Notes: generated by a model from the letters alone, not told the origin. 64,000 bases of DNA from Litoditis marina (GCA_964036275.1 CAXIWQ010000126.1:1-64000); one strand, 5' to 3'; numbered from the stretch's first letter, positions 37,588 through 50,427 are shown. Numbers and translations: made by a program.

Positions 37588-39178
37588 ATCTAAAATCTGG
37601 TCATTCCCTGAATACAGATACTTCCTAACGATCCCATATTTATTTTCCCTTCTCACATTCTTTGTAAACCCATACCACAACTCACATAATTCTTGAACGA
37701 TAATGCAATTATACTTGCTTCTCTTTTTCAAGAAATCTCCCTCTATCATTCTCGGATGCCTCACGTTCAATACTGTGTTAACTAACGTAATAGCCACTAT
37801 TTTTCCTAATAGCTTCTAGCCACCTTGATTCATTGAAATTTTCTGGTCAAGGGTTGAGGATATGCTAAAAAAAACTACCAATATAATACCAGAACTATTT
37901 CACACAATCCGGTAGCCAATATAAGTTTGCGGAGGGAATTGCAACTAATGTTTCGGAAACGTGAGGCAGGATGATCAATATCATCAATACATCATACATG
38001 TTGGAATATGAGAAGACGGAAACTGATCACAATTTACAACAACGTGGGAAACGACGGATCGGAGCAACTCAGTGGCGTTATTCAGGTGCGTTCAGAAAGA
38101 AGGATTCTCACATATGTTTTCTGTTTGTTTTTTCTTATTCAGAACTCGACTCCCCTCTCCCCTATTAACCCTCATGCTTACATTTGTATAATTTACAGCT
38201 ATGACATGATTTCACCACTTGGTGTTGTTTCCTCAAGTCCACCCCAATTTCACTCATCCCAATCATCCGGGTTTGTCTTTGTTGTTAATAATTCATATAT
38301 ACTTTCGAAAGTAGTCTACCATACACTTGCTGCCACGGATGTTTCATTAAAAATTACAAAACAACAGCATATAATTCGTGAGCAATGAAGTCCTGCAAAA
38401 GCCCACTATTCCCTATTCTTTAATGAAATCCACCACAAAATTCCAAAAAATCCCTTGAAATCTGTGCAATACGTGCAAAAATGTCCCACATTCTCTCAAA
38501 TGTCACATTAGATGATATTAAGGAATGACGAGGTAAGAGATAGAAAATTATTCTAATGCGGCCTGCCTCCATCTTACGAAGAGCAAATGTGAAAAGATGC
38601 GTGGAAGTTGAAAACAAACTACTATAGAAGTCACCGGCGTCATCTGGAGTTTAATGAAGGTACGTCGCAATTGTTTAGTGCCTTTCAATCCCTTCGAATC
38701 TGGCAAACACCAGTCATCGTATTCAACCTATATCCCTACTATGTGCTCATTTTTAATGCTATAAAGCCCATTACGGTCATACGGTATTCAATTTGGGTCT
38801 GTATAACAACTTGGAATAAGCGCCAGCTCAAGAGCCGATTTCGGGACCTCTTCAAAGAAATTGTTCTTCTTGTGTGTAGGGTTTCCACCGGGTTTTTATA
38901 AAGCAAATGAAGCACTCGTTCAAGAGACTATTCCATCTAAGAATCCAAGTATCTAGTCCATCCAGGCTTCGAAAACATTGTATTTCTGAAGTTTAATCCC
39001 TCGCCAAATAAATTTCAAAAAAACTCATATTCATATTCATCATACACTTCAAAATGACCGGACAACTTGTACTTTCGTACATCATTTGGTTGTTTATCCA
39101 TTTGTTTAGAAGTAGAGTCATTATCCAATTCATCAATCAAATTCCACACTCTAGCCGTAAGATCAATTATTCACAGCA

Positions 39179-39322
39179 CGCGAAACAAATCTACGCTAGA
39201 GTTTACGTTTTCTAAAGCAAGCACATGCGGTTTGTTTCGCGCTTTTTCCGTTGTGTTTGTAGTTTGATCCCACAGCCTTTCGGTCAAAATTAGTAAATAA
39301 GGACATGTCAAACTCAAACTAC
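39179..39322. repeat. Two adjacent foldbacks in the LTR element interior
   Basis: CGCGAAACAAA (39179-39189) is perfectly inverted at 39231-39241. Immediately downstream, GTAGTTTGA (39259-39267) is inverted at 39314-39322. The second hairpin shares its arm and the following CCC with the one at 37527. Roles in packaging or nuclear export of RNA are conceivable but unsupported. Confidence 0.5.
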
Positions 39323-40000
39323 AATGAATCTTTCTTCACTCCCTATATCTATTGTATCCTGAGAAATATCAACGAAAAGTAGTTGTTTATTCACATTATT
39401 CCAGCAATCCACACATATCAACTCGAATCCACAGTAAGTAACAGTAACCAGCAGTTTTCCGAAGAAGTGTTCAGCGTTATTTCGATAATTGGACTGGAGT
39501 CTGCATGGACTAACGTGGAATGATGTTGGATTGACAGGATTAGTGGATCAAGGGAATACGTGAGTTTCATGCTTACTAATAATTGTAGTTTGGTTCAACC
39601 ACCTCATTATTTGTTAACTACAGAGCTACAGACTAGTGCCCAAAAATACAATTCATGTTTTCCCTATACAAATTTTCTTCCTCCCACCGAGTATGAAAAT
39701 CAGCCTAATTCTGACTATTTGTCAACAAACATCGACTTGATATATATTCCATTCTGTGCTGACAGTAACATTTTACCTATTTGGTTTTTAGAATATATTA
39801 TTCACTACCCACTGATAATTTTGTCTGTCACAGAGATACCTCTCAGTGAGAAAGTCATCTTTCCAGCAACCCCAATACCCATCAACACACTCTATTCTCA
39901 CTCTGTTCAAACCAGTCCATCCACCACTCCTCTATTCGAATTTCGAACAACTAATTATTTTCAGGTTTTAGGCGTTTTCTCCCTTCGGCGAAATTTTTTC

Positions 40001-40011
40001 AAAGTTGGGAG
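40001..40011 (+). other. Candidate polypurine tract
   Basis: AAAGTTGGGAG lies directly against the 3' LTR start (TGTTCGG). It is the only purine-rich stretch at the expected place, but two T interrupt it, so it is a weak tract. Confidence 0.35.
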
Positions 40012-40424
40012 TGTTCGGCATAGCCTAAACTTAGCATGTTGCACGGGCGCAGCTGATTAGCATAGCGACTGCGCACGTGAGCGCCAGACATGTTAATGCA
40101 GTGTTGGCACGTGGAAAGAAGACAAGAGGAGCTCACTCTTCAACTTACACCGACCATGGGATACGCTCTGGGCTACTCGCTCTCTCGGTTATCTCTCATA
40201 GATAACTACTCGTATATTCATTTATATTATAATAAACTTGTATTGCTAACTTGTTATGTTCTACTATGAATACAGTTTCTCTATAACATGTCTCTCCCAT
40301 ATTTCTCCCCTAATGCTCATATGTGGGGATAATATCAATCAGATACTTATTATATTATATAGTTAACTCCGCGTGGCAATAGTATTGAAATAGTAATAGG
40401 CAGTTCTCCACTGACTGTCGAACA
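40012..40424 (+). repeat. 3' long terminal repeat
   Basis: A 413-bp direct copy of 35724-36136 with two base differences. The AATAAA hexamer is at 40231-40236, where the element transcript could be polyadenylated. The next five bases (ATAAC, 40425-40429) are the second target duplication, and satellite resumes at CGCGTTAATTCG. Confidence 0.95.
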
Positions 40425-41595
40425 ATAACCGCGTTAATTCGTACTTTGTGGCTGTGCGCCACAGAATAGATTGTCGTATTAGGTTTTTGTAGCTGGGAGC
40501 AACATACTCGATAGCCGTATAAACTTTTTTCCTGTAGCTTCACGGTAAAGAGTCAATAACCGCGTTATTTGTCTTTTGTGGCTGTGCGCCACAGAATAGT
40601 AAGTCGTATTAGGTTTTTGTAGCTGGGAGCAACAGACTTGATAGCCGTATAAACTTTTCTCTGTAGCTGCAAGGCAAAGAGTTAATAACCGCGTTAATTT
40701 GTCTTTTGTGGCTGTGTGCCACAGAAAAGATAGTTGTATTGGGTTTTTCTAGCTGGGAGCAACAGACTTGATAACCGTATAAACTTGTTTCTGTAGCTGC
40801 AAGGCAAAGAGTCAATAACCGCGTTAATTTGTCTTTTGTGGTTGTGCGCCACAGAATATAAAGTCGTATTAGGTTTTTGTAGTTGGGAGAAACAGACTTG
40901 ATAGCCGTATGATTTTTTTTGTAGGTGCAAGGCAAAAAGTCAATAACCGCGTTAATTCGTATTTGGTGGATGTGCGCCACAAAATAGATTGTTGTATTAG
41001 GTTTTTGTAGCTGGGAGAAACAGATTTGATAGCCGTATGAACTGTTCTCTGTAGCTGCAAGGCAAAGAGTCAATAACGCGTTAATTCGTTTTTTGTGGCT
41101 GTGCGCCACAGAATATATAGTCGTCTTAAGTTTTTGTATCTGGGAGCAACATACTTGATAGCCGTATGAACTTTTTTCTGTAGCTGCAAGGCAAAGAGTC
41201 AACAACCGCGTTAAGTCGTCTTTTGTGGCTGTGCGCCACGAAATATATAGTCGTGTTGAGTCTTTGTAGCTGGGAGCAACATACTTGATAGCCGTATAAA
41301 CTTTTTTCTGTAGCTTTACGGCAAAGAGTCAATAACCGCGTTAATTTGTCTTTTGTGGCTGTGCGCCACAGAATATGGAGTCGTATTAGGTTTTTGTAGC
41401 TGGGAGCAACAGACTTGATAGCCGTATAAACTTTTCTCTGTGACTGCAAGCCAAAGAGTCGATAACCGCGTTAATTCGTATTTTGTGGCTGTGCGCCACA
41501 TAATAGATAGTCGTATTAGGTTTTTGTATCTGGGAGCAACAGACTTGATAGCCGTATGAACTGTTCTCTGTAGTTGCAAGGCAAGGAGTCGATAA

Positions 41596-44148
41596 CCGCG
41601 TTAATTCGTACTTTGTGGATGTGCGCCACAGAATAGATTGTTGTATTAGGTTTTTGTAGCTGGGAGCAACATACTCGATAGCCGTATAAACTTTTTTCCT
41701 GTAGCTGCACGGTAAAGAGTCAATAACCGCGTTATTTGTCTTTTGTGGCTGTGCGCCACAGAATAGTAAGTCGTATTAGGTTTTTGTAGCTGGGAGCAAC
41801 AGACTTGATAGCCGTATAAACTTTTCTCTGTAGCTGCAAGGCAAAGAGTTAATAACCGCGTTAATTTGTCTTTTGTGGCTGTGTGCCACAGAAAAGATAG
41901 TTGTATTGGGTTTTTCTAGCTGGGAGCAACAGACTTGATAACCGTATAAACTTTTTTCTGTAGCTGCAAGGCAAAGAGTCAATAACCGCTTTAATTTGTC
42001 TTTTGTGGTTGTGCGCCACAGAATATAAAGTCGTATTAGGTTTTTGTAGTTGGGAGCAACAGACTTGATAGCCGTATGATTTTTTTTGTAGGTGCAAGGC
42101 AAAAAGTCAATAACCGCGTTAATTCGTATTTGGTGGATGTGCGCCACAAAATAGATTGTTGTATTAGGTTTTTGTAGCTGGGAGAAACAGATTTGATAGC
42201 CGTATGAACTGTTCTCTGTAGCTGCAAGAAAAAGAGTCAATAACGCGTTAATTCGTTTTTTGTGGCTGTGCGCCACAGAATATATAGTCGTCTTAGGTTT
42301 TTGTAGCTGGGAGCAACAGACTTGATAGCCGTATAAACTTTTTTCTGTAGCTGCAAGGCAAAGAGTCAATAACCGCGTTAATTTGTCTTTTGTGGTTGTG
42401 CGCCACAGAATATAAAGTCGTATTAGGTTTTTGTAGTTGGGAGCAACAGACTTGATAGCCGTATGAACTGTTCTCTGTATCTGCAAGGCAAAGAGTCAAT
42501 AACGCGTTAATTCGTCTTTTGTGGCTGTGCGCCACAGAATATATAGTCGTCTTAGGTTTTTGTATCTGGGAGCAACAGACTTGATAGCCGTAAGAACTTT
42601 TTTCTGTAGCTGCAAGGCAAAGAGTCAATAACCGCGTTAAGTCGTCTTTTGTGGCTGTGCGCCACTAAATATATAGTCGTGTTAGGTCTTTGTAGCTGGG
42701 AGCAACATACTTGATAGCCGTATAAACTTTTTTCTGTAGCTTTACGGCAAAGAGTCAATAACCGCGTTAATTTGTCTTTTGTGGCTGTGCGCCACAGAAT
42801 ATGGAGTCGTATTAGGTTTTTGTAGCTGGGAGCAACATACTTGATAGCCGTATAAACTTTTCTCTGTGACTGCAAGCCAAAGAGTCGATAACCGCGTTAA
42901 TTCGTATTTTGTGGCTGTGCGCCACATAATAGATAGTCGTATTAGGTTTTTGTATCTGGGAGCAACAGACTTGATAGCCGTATGAACTGTTCTCTGTAGT
43001 TGCAAGGCAAGGAGTCGATAACCGCGTTAATTCGTACTTTGTGGCTGTGCGCCACAGAATAGATTGTTGTATTAGGTTTTTGTAGCTGGGAGCAACATAC
43101 TCGATAGCCGTATAAACTTTTTTCCTGTAGCTGCACGGTAAAGAGTCAATAACCGCGTTATTTGTCTTTTGTGGCTGTGCGCCACAGAATAGTAAGTCGT
43201 ATTAGGTTTTTGTAGCTGGGAGCAACAGACTTGATAGCCGTATAAACTTTTCTCTGTAGCTGCAAGGCAAAGAGTTAATAACCGCGTTAATTTGTCTTTT
43301 GTGGCTGTGTGCCACAGAAAAGATAGTTGTATTGGGTTTTTCTAGCTGGGAGCAACAGACTTGATAACCGTATAAACTTTTTTCTGTAGCTGCAAGGCAA
43401 AGAGTCAATAACCGCTTTAATTTGTCTTTTGTGGTTGTGCGCCACAGAATATAAAGTCGTATTAGGTTTTTGTAGTTGGGAGCAACAGACTTGATAGCCG
43501 TATGATTTTTTTTGTAGGTGCAAGGCAAAAAGTCAATAACCGCGTTAATTCGTATTTGGTGGATGTGCGCCACAAAATAGATTGTTGTATTAGGTTTTTG
43601 TAGCTGGGAGAAACAGATTTGATAGCCGTATGAACTGTTCTCTGTAGCTGCAAGAAAAAGAGTCAATAACGCGTTAATTCGTTTTTTTGTGGCTGTGCGC
43701 CACAGAATATATAGTCGTCTTAGGTTTTTGTAGCTGGGAGCAACAGACTTGATAGCCGTATAAACTTTTTTCTGTAGCTGCAAGGCAAAGAGTCAATAAC
43801 CGCGTTAATTTGTCTTTTGTGGTTGTGCGCCACAGAATATAAAGTCGTATTAGGTTTTTGTAGTTGGGAGCAACAGACTTGATAGCCGTATGAACTGTTC
43901 TCTGTATCTGCAAGGCAAAGAGTCAATAACGCGTTAATTCGTCTTTTGTGGCTGTGCGCCACAGAATATATAGTCGTCTTAGGTTTTTGTATCTGGGAGC
44001 AACAGACTTGATAGCCGTAAGAACTTTTTTCTGTAGCTGCAAGGCAAAGAGTCAATAACCGCGTTAAGTCGTCTTTTGTGGCTGTGCGCCACTAAATATA
44101 TAGTCGTGTTAGGTCTTTGTAGCTGGGAGCAACATACTTGATAGCCGT
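41596..44148 (+). repeat. Tandem higher-order repeat, 11-mer (1426 bp)
   Basis: Positions about 41596-42720 match 43022-44148 at a shift of 1426-1427 bp (11 monomers). Shared rare variants are GGGAGAAACAG, GCTGCAAGAAAAAGAG, CCGCTTTAATTTG and CCGTAAGAAC. The flanks of the LTR element (35170-35723 plus 40430 onward) are a further, diverged copy. Its shift to the 41.6-kb copy is 1167 bp once the element is removed, two monomers shorter. Confidence 0.8.
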
Positions 44149-45018
44149 ATAAACTTTTATTTTGTAGCTTTACGGCAAAGAGTCAATAACCGCGTTAATT
44201 TGTCTTTTGTGGCTGTGCGCCACAGAATATGGAGTCGTATTAGGTTTTTGTAGCTGGGAGCAACAGACTTGATAGCCGTATAAATTTTTCTCTGTAACTG
44301 CAAGCCAAAGAGTCAATAACCGCGTTATTTCGTATGTTATGGCTGTGCGCCACATAATAGATTGTCGTATTAGGTTTTTGTAGCTGGGAGCAACAGATTT
44401 GATAGCCGTATGAACTTTTCTCTGTAACTGCAAGCCAAAAAGTCGATAACCGCGTTAATTCGTATTTTGTGGCTGTGCGCCACATAATAGATAGTCGTAT
44501 TAGGTTTTTGTATCTGGGAGCAACATACTTGATAGCCGTATGAACTGTTCTCTGTAGTTGCAAGGCAAAGAGTCGACAACCGCGTTAATTCGTATTTTGT
44601 GGCTGTGCGCCACAGAATAGATTGTCGTATCAGGTTTTTGTAGCTGGGAGCAACATACTCGATAGCCGTATAAACTGTTTTCTGTAGCTGCACGGTAAAG
44701 AGTCAATAATCGCGTTAATTTGTCTTTTGTGGCTGTGCGCCACAGAATAGTAAGTCGTATTAGGTTTTTGTAGCTGGGAGCAACAGACTTGATAGCCGTA
44801 TAAACTTTTTTTGTAGCTGCAAGGCAAATAGTCAATAACCGCGTTAGTTCGTATTTTGTGGCTGTGTGCCACAGAAAAGATAGTTGTATTGGGTTTTTCT
44901 AGCTGGGAGCAACATACTTGATAGCCGCCGTATAAACTTTTTTCTGTAGCTGCAAGGCAAAGAGTCAATAACCGCGTTAATCTGTCTTTTGTGGCTGTGC
45001 GCCACAGAATATAAAGTC

Positions 45019-48000
45019 GTATTAGGTTTTTGTAGTTGGGAGCAACAGACTTGATTGCCGTATGAGTTTTTTTTTCTGTAACTGCAAGCCGAAGAGTCGA
45101 TAACCGCGTTGATTCGTATTTCGTGGCTGTGCGCCACAGAATAGATAATCGTATTAGGTTTTTGTAGCTGGGAGCAACAGACTTGATAGCCGTATAAACT
45201 TTTTTCTGTAGCTGCAAGGAAAAGAGTCAATAACCGCGTTAATTTGTCTTTTGTGGTTGTGCGCCACAGAATATAAAGTCGTATTAGGTTTTTGTAGTTG
45301 GGAGCAACAGACTTGATAGCCGTATGATTTTTTTTTGTAGGTGCAAGGCAAATAGTCAATAACCGCGTTAATTCGTATTTGGTGGATGTGCGCCACAAAA
45401 TAGATTGTCGTATCAGGTTTTTGTAGCTGGGAGCAACAGATTTGATAGCCGTATGAACTGTTCTCTGTAGCTGCAAGGCAAAGAGTCAATAACGCGTTAA
45501 TTCGTCTTTTGTGGCTGTGCGCCACAGAATATATAGTCGTCTTAGGTTTTTGTATCTGGGAGCAACAGACTTGATAGCCGTATGAACTTTTTTCTGTAGC
45601 TGCAAGGCAAAGAGTCAATAACCGCGTTAAGTCGTCTTTTGTGGCTGTGCGCCACAAAATATATAGTCGTGTTAGGTCTTTGTAGCTGGGAGCAACATAC
45701 TTGATAGCCGTATAAACTTTTTTCTGTAGCTTTACGGCAAAGAGTCAATAACCGCGTTAATTTGTCTTTTGTGGCTGTGCGCCAAAGAATATGGAGTCGT
45801 ATTAGGTTTTTGTAGCTGGGAGCAACAGACTTGATAGCCGTATAAACTTTTCTCTGTAACTGCAAGCCAAAGAGTCAATAACCGCGTTATTTCGTATTTT
45901 ATGGCTGTGCGCCACAGAATAGATAGTTGTATTGGTTTTTTCTAGCTGGGAGCAACATACTTGATAGCCGTATAAACTTTTTTCTGTAGCTGCAAGGCAA
46001 AGAGTCAATAACCGCGTTAATCTGTCTTTGGTGGCTGTGCGCCACAGAATATAAAGTCGTATTAGGTTTTTGTAGTTGGGAGCAACAGACTTGATTGCCG
46101 TATGAGTTTTTTTTTTCTGTAACTGCAAGCCGAAGAGTCGATAACCGCGTTGATTTGTATTTCGTGGCTGTGCGTCACAGAATAGATAATCGTATTAGGT
46201 TTTTGTAGCTGGGAGCAACAGACTTGATAGCCGTATAAACTTTTTTCTGTAGCTGCAAGGCAAAGAGTCAATAACCGCGTTAATTTGTCTTTTGTGGTTG
46301 TGCGCCACAGAATATAAAGTCGTATTAGGTTTTTGTAGTTGGGAGCAACAGACTTGATAGCCGTATGATTTTTTTTGTAGGTGCAAGGCAAAGAGTCAAT
46401 AACCGCGTTAATTCGTATTTGGTGGATGTGCGCCACAAAATAGATTGTCGTATTAGGTTTTTGTAGCTGGGAGCAACAGATTTGATAGCCGTATGAACTG
46501 TTCTCTGTAGCTGCAAGGCAAAGAGTCAATAACGCGTTAATTCGTATTTTGTGGCTGTGCGCCACAAAATATATAGTCGTCTTAGGTTTTTGTATCTGGG
46601 AGCAACAGACTTGATAGTCGTATGAACTTTTTTCTGTAGCTGCAATGCAAAGAGTCAATAACCGCGTTAAGTCGTCTTTTGTGGCTGTGCGCCACAAAAT
46701 ATATAGTCGTGTTAGGTCTTTGTAGCTGGGAGCAACATACTTGATAGCCGTATAAACTTTTTTCTGTAGCTTTACGGCAAAGAGTCAATAACCGCGTTAA
46801 TTTGTCTTTTGTGGCTGTGCGCCACAGAATATGGAGTCGTATTAGGTTTTTGTAGCTGGGAGCAACAGACTTGATAGCCGTATAAACTTTTCTCTGTAAC
46901 TGCAAGCCAAAGAGTCAATAACCGCGTTATTTTGTATTTTATGGCTGTGCGCCACAGAATAGATTGTCGTATTAGGTTTTTGTAGCTGGGAGCAACAGAT
47001 TTGATAGCCGTATGAACTTTTCTCTGTAACTGCAAGCCAAAGAGACGATAACCGCGTTAATTCGTATTTTGTGGCTGTGCGCCACATAATAGATAGTCGT
47101 ATTAGGTTTTTGTATCTGGGAGCAACAGACTTGATAGCCGTATGAACTTTTTTCTGTAGCTGCACGGTAAAGAGTCAATAACAGCGTTAATTTGTCTTTT
47201 GTGGCTGTGCGCCACAGAATAGTAAGTCGTATTAGGTTTTTGTAGCTGGGAGCAACAGACTTGATAGCCGTATAAACTTTTTTCTGTAGCTGCAAGGCAA
47301 AGAGTCAATAACCGCGTTAATTCGTCTTTTGTGGCTGTGTGCCACAGGAAAGATAGTTGTATTGGGTTTTTCTAGCTGGGAGCAACGTACTTGATAGCCG
47401 TATGAACTTTTTTTTGTAGCTGCAAGGCAAAGAGTCAATAACCGCGTTAATTTGTCTTTTGTGGCTGTGCGCCACAGAACATAAAGTCGTATTAGGTTTT
47501 TGTAGCCAGGAGCAACAGACTTGATAGCCGTATAAACTTTTTTCTGTAGCTGCAAGGCAAAGAGTCGATAACCGCGTTAATTCGTAATTTGTGGCTGTGT
47601 GCCACAGAAAAGATAGTTGTATTGGGTTTTTCGAGCTGGGAGCAACATACTTGATAGCCGTATGAACTTTTTTTTGTAGCTGCAAGGCAAAGAGTCAATA
47701 ACCGCGTTAATTTGTCTTTTGTGGCTGTGCGCCACAGAACATAAAGTCGTATTAGGTTTTTCTAGCTGGGAGCAACATACTTGATAGCCGTATAAACTTT
47801 TTTCTGTAGCTGCAAGGCAAAGAGTCAATAACCGCGTTAATTCGTATTTTGTGGCTGTGTGCCACAGAAAAGATAGTTGTATTAGGTTTTTGTAGTTGGG
47901 AGCAACAGACTTGATTGCCGTATGAGTTTTTTTTTCTGTAACTGCAAGCCGAAGAGTCGATAACCGCGTTGATTCGTATTTCGTGGCTGTGCGCCACAGA

Positions 48001-50427
48001 ATAGATAATCGTATTAGGTTTTTGTAGCTGGGAGCAACAGACTTGATAGCCGTATAAACTTTTTTCTGTAGCTGCAAGGAAAAGAGTCAATAACCGCGTT
48101 AATTTGTCTTTTGTGGTTGTGCGCCACAGAATATAAAGTCGTATTAGGTTTTTGTAGTTGGGAGCAACAGACTTGATAGCCGTATGATTTTTTTTTGTAG
48201 GTGCAAGGCAAATAGTCAATAACCGCGTTAATTCGTATTTGGTGGATGTGCGCCACAAAATAGATTGTCGTATCAGGTTTTTGTAGCTGGGAGCAACAGA
48301 TTTGATAGCCGTATGAACTGTTCTCTGTAGCTGCAAGGCAAAGAGTCAATAACGCGTTAATTCGTCTTTTGTGGCTGTGCGCCACAGAATATATAGTCGT
48401 CTTAGGTTTTTGTATCTGGGAGCAACAGACTTGATAGCCGTATGAACTTTTTTCTGTAGCTGCAAGGCAAAGAGTCAATAACCGCGTTAAGTCGTCTTTT
48501 GTGGCTGTGCGCCACAAAATATATAGTCGTGTTAGGTCTTTGTAGCTGGGAGCAACATACTTGATAGCCGTATAAACTTTTTTCTGTAGCTTTACGGCAA
48601 AGAGTCAATAACCGCGTTAATTTGTCTTTTGTGGCTGTGCGCCAAAGAATATGGAGTCGTATTAGGTTTTTGTAGCTGGGAGCAACAGACTTGATAGCCG
48701 TATAAACTTTTCTCTGTAACTGCAAGCCAAAGAGTCAATAACCGCGTTATTTCGTATTTTATGGCTGTGCGCCACAGAATAGATAGTTGTATTGGTTTTT
48801 TCTAGCTGGGAGCAACATACTTGATAGCCGTATAAACTTTTTTCTGTAGCTGCAAGGCAAAGAGTCAATAACCGCGTTAATCTGTCTTTGGTGGCTGTGC
48901 GCCACAGAATATAAAGTCGTATTAGGTTTTTGTAGTTGGGAGCAACAGACTTGATTGCCGTATGAGTTTTTTTTTTTCTGTAACTGCAAGCCGAAGAGTC
49001 GATAACCGCGTTGATTTGTATTTCGTGGCTGTGCGTCACAGAATAGATAATCGTATTAGGTTTTTGTAGCTGGGAGCAACAGACTTGATAGCCGTATAAA
49101 CTTTTTTCTGTAGCTGCAAGGCAAAGAGTCAATAACCGCGTTAATTTGTCTTTTGTGGTTGTGCGCCACAGAATATAAAGTCGTATTAGGTTTTTGTAGT
49201 TGGGAGCAACAGACTTGATAGCCGTATGATTTTTTTTGTAGGTGCAAGGCAAAGAGTCAATAACCGCGTTAATTCGTATTTGGTGGATGTGCGCCACAAA
49301 ATAGATTGTCGTATTAGGTTTTTGTAGCTGGGAGCAACAGATTTGATAGCCGTATGAACTGTTCTCTGTAGCTGCAAGGCAAAGAGTCAATAACGCGTTA
49401 ATTCGTATTTTGTGGCTGTGCGCCACAAAATATATAGTCGTCTTAGGTTTTTGTATCTGGGAGCAACAGACTTGATAGTCGTATGAACTTTTTTCTGTAG
49501 CTGCAATGCAAAGAGTCAATAACCGCGTTAAGTCGTCTTTTGTGGCTGTGCGCCACAAAATATATAGTCGTGTTAGGTCTTTGTAGCTGGGAGCAACATA
49601 CTTGATAGCCGTATAAACTTTTTTCTGTAGCTTTACGGCAAAGAGTCAATAACCGCGTTAATTTGTCTTTTGTGGCTGTGCGCCACAGAATATGGAGTCG
49701 TATTAGGTTTTTGTAGCTGGGAGCAACAGACTTGATAGCCGTATAAACTTTTCTCTGTAACTGCAAGCCAAAGAGTCAATAACCGCGTTATTTTGTATTT
49801 TATGGCTGTGCGCCACAGAATAGATTGTCGTATTAGGTTTTTGTAGCTGGGAGCAACAGATTTGATAGCCGTATGAACTTTTCTCTGTAACTGCAAGCCA
49901 AAGAGACGATAACCGCGTTAATTCGTATTTTGTGGCTGTGCGCCACATAATAGATAGTCGTATTAGGTTTTTGTATCTGGGAGCAACAGACTTGATAGCC
50001 GTATGAACTTTTTTCTGTAGCTGCACGGTAAAGAGTCAATAACAGCGTTAATTTGTCTTTTGTGGCTGTGCGCCACAGAATAGTAAGTCGTATTAGGTTT
50101 TTGTAGCTGGGAGCAACAGACTTGATAGCCGTATAAACTTTTTTCTGTAGCTGCAAGGCAAAGAGTCAATAACCGCGTTAATTCGTCTTTTGTGGCTGTG
50201 TGCCACAGGAAAGATAGTTGTATTGGGTTTTTCTAGCTGGGAGCAACGTACTTGATAGCCGTATGAACTTTTTTTTGTAGCTGCAAGGCAAAGAGTCAAT
50301 AACCGCGTTAATTTGTCTTTTGTGGCTGTGCGCCACAGAACATAAAGTCGTATTAGGTTTTTGTAGCCAGGAGCAACAGACTTGATAGCCGTATAAACTT
50401 TTTTCTGTAGCTGCAAGGCAAAGAGTC
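45019..50427 (+). repeat. Large tandem higher-order repeat, 22-mer (2860 bp)
   Basis: About 2.55 kb at 45019-47566 recurs almost unchanged at 47879-50427, a shift of 2860-2861 bp (22 monomers). Rare variants kept in both copies include ATTGGTTTTTTCTAGC, GCCAAAGAATATGG, GCCACAGGAAAGATAG and AATAACAGCG. The main difference I see is one extra T in the tract near 48967. The right part of each copy is also paralogous to 29.45-31.5 kb. Confidence 0.85.

Larger units (their letters stand above)
36151..40000. other. LTR element interior, no recognisable coding region
   Basis: About 3.85 kb of single-copy-looking sequence between the primer-binding site and the 3' LTR. Stops are frequent in all frames. 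The longest open stretches (near 36258-36560 minus, 38008-38388 plus and 39560-40060 plus) show no zinc knuckle, protease, YXDD or integrase motif, and none resembles a protein I know. The 39560 frame runs into the 3' LTR and starts at a GTG within GTGAGT, a possible splice donor. A possible 57-nt intron is 38086-38142 (GTGCGT to TTCTTATTCAG). Two foldback clusters are listed separately. The content may be captured non-viral sequence or a fully decayed interior. Confidence 0.6.
35724..40424 (+). mobile_element. Non-autonomous LTR retrotransposon
   Basis: A complete 4701-bp element: 5' LTR 35724-36136, interior 36137-40011 and 3' LTR 40012-40424. The LTRs start TGTTCGG, end CGAACA and are both 413 bp long. 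They differ at two positions, so insertion is recent relative to the substitution rate. The target duplication is ATAAC (35719-35723 and 40425-40429). The 3875-bp interior begins with a primer-binding site that fits tRNA-Gly. It has no recognisable gag, protease, reverse transcriptase, RNase H or integrase reading frame, and its longest open frame is about 165 codons and unrecognised. Such an element would need proteins from an autonomous relative. Five-base duplications fit Gypsy or BEL/Pao; I cannot decide between them. Uninterrupted paralogous sites are at 41592-41596 and 43018-43022. Confidence 0.92.

Noticed and set aside
39560..40060. A 166-codon open frame at the end of the LTR element as a gene
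   Set aside because: It starts at GTG, runs into the 3' LTR, resembles no known protein, and its start overlaps a possible splice donor. I report it only as part of the interior.
35724..40424. Firm BEL/Pao assignment from the TGTTCGG start and 5-bp duplication
   Set aside because: Gypsy elements also make 5-bp duplications and no pol domain is present to decide.
48662..49558. Minus-strand open frame of 298 codons, and similar frames of 190-273 codons elsewhere in the array
   Set aside because: They consist only of rotated satellite frames, begin mostly at TTG within the repeat, change frame each 130-bp monomer, and tolerate T-tract indels. There is no sign of selection for a protein.
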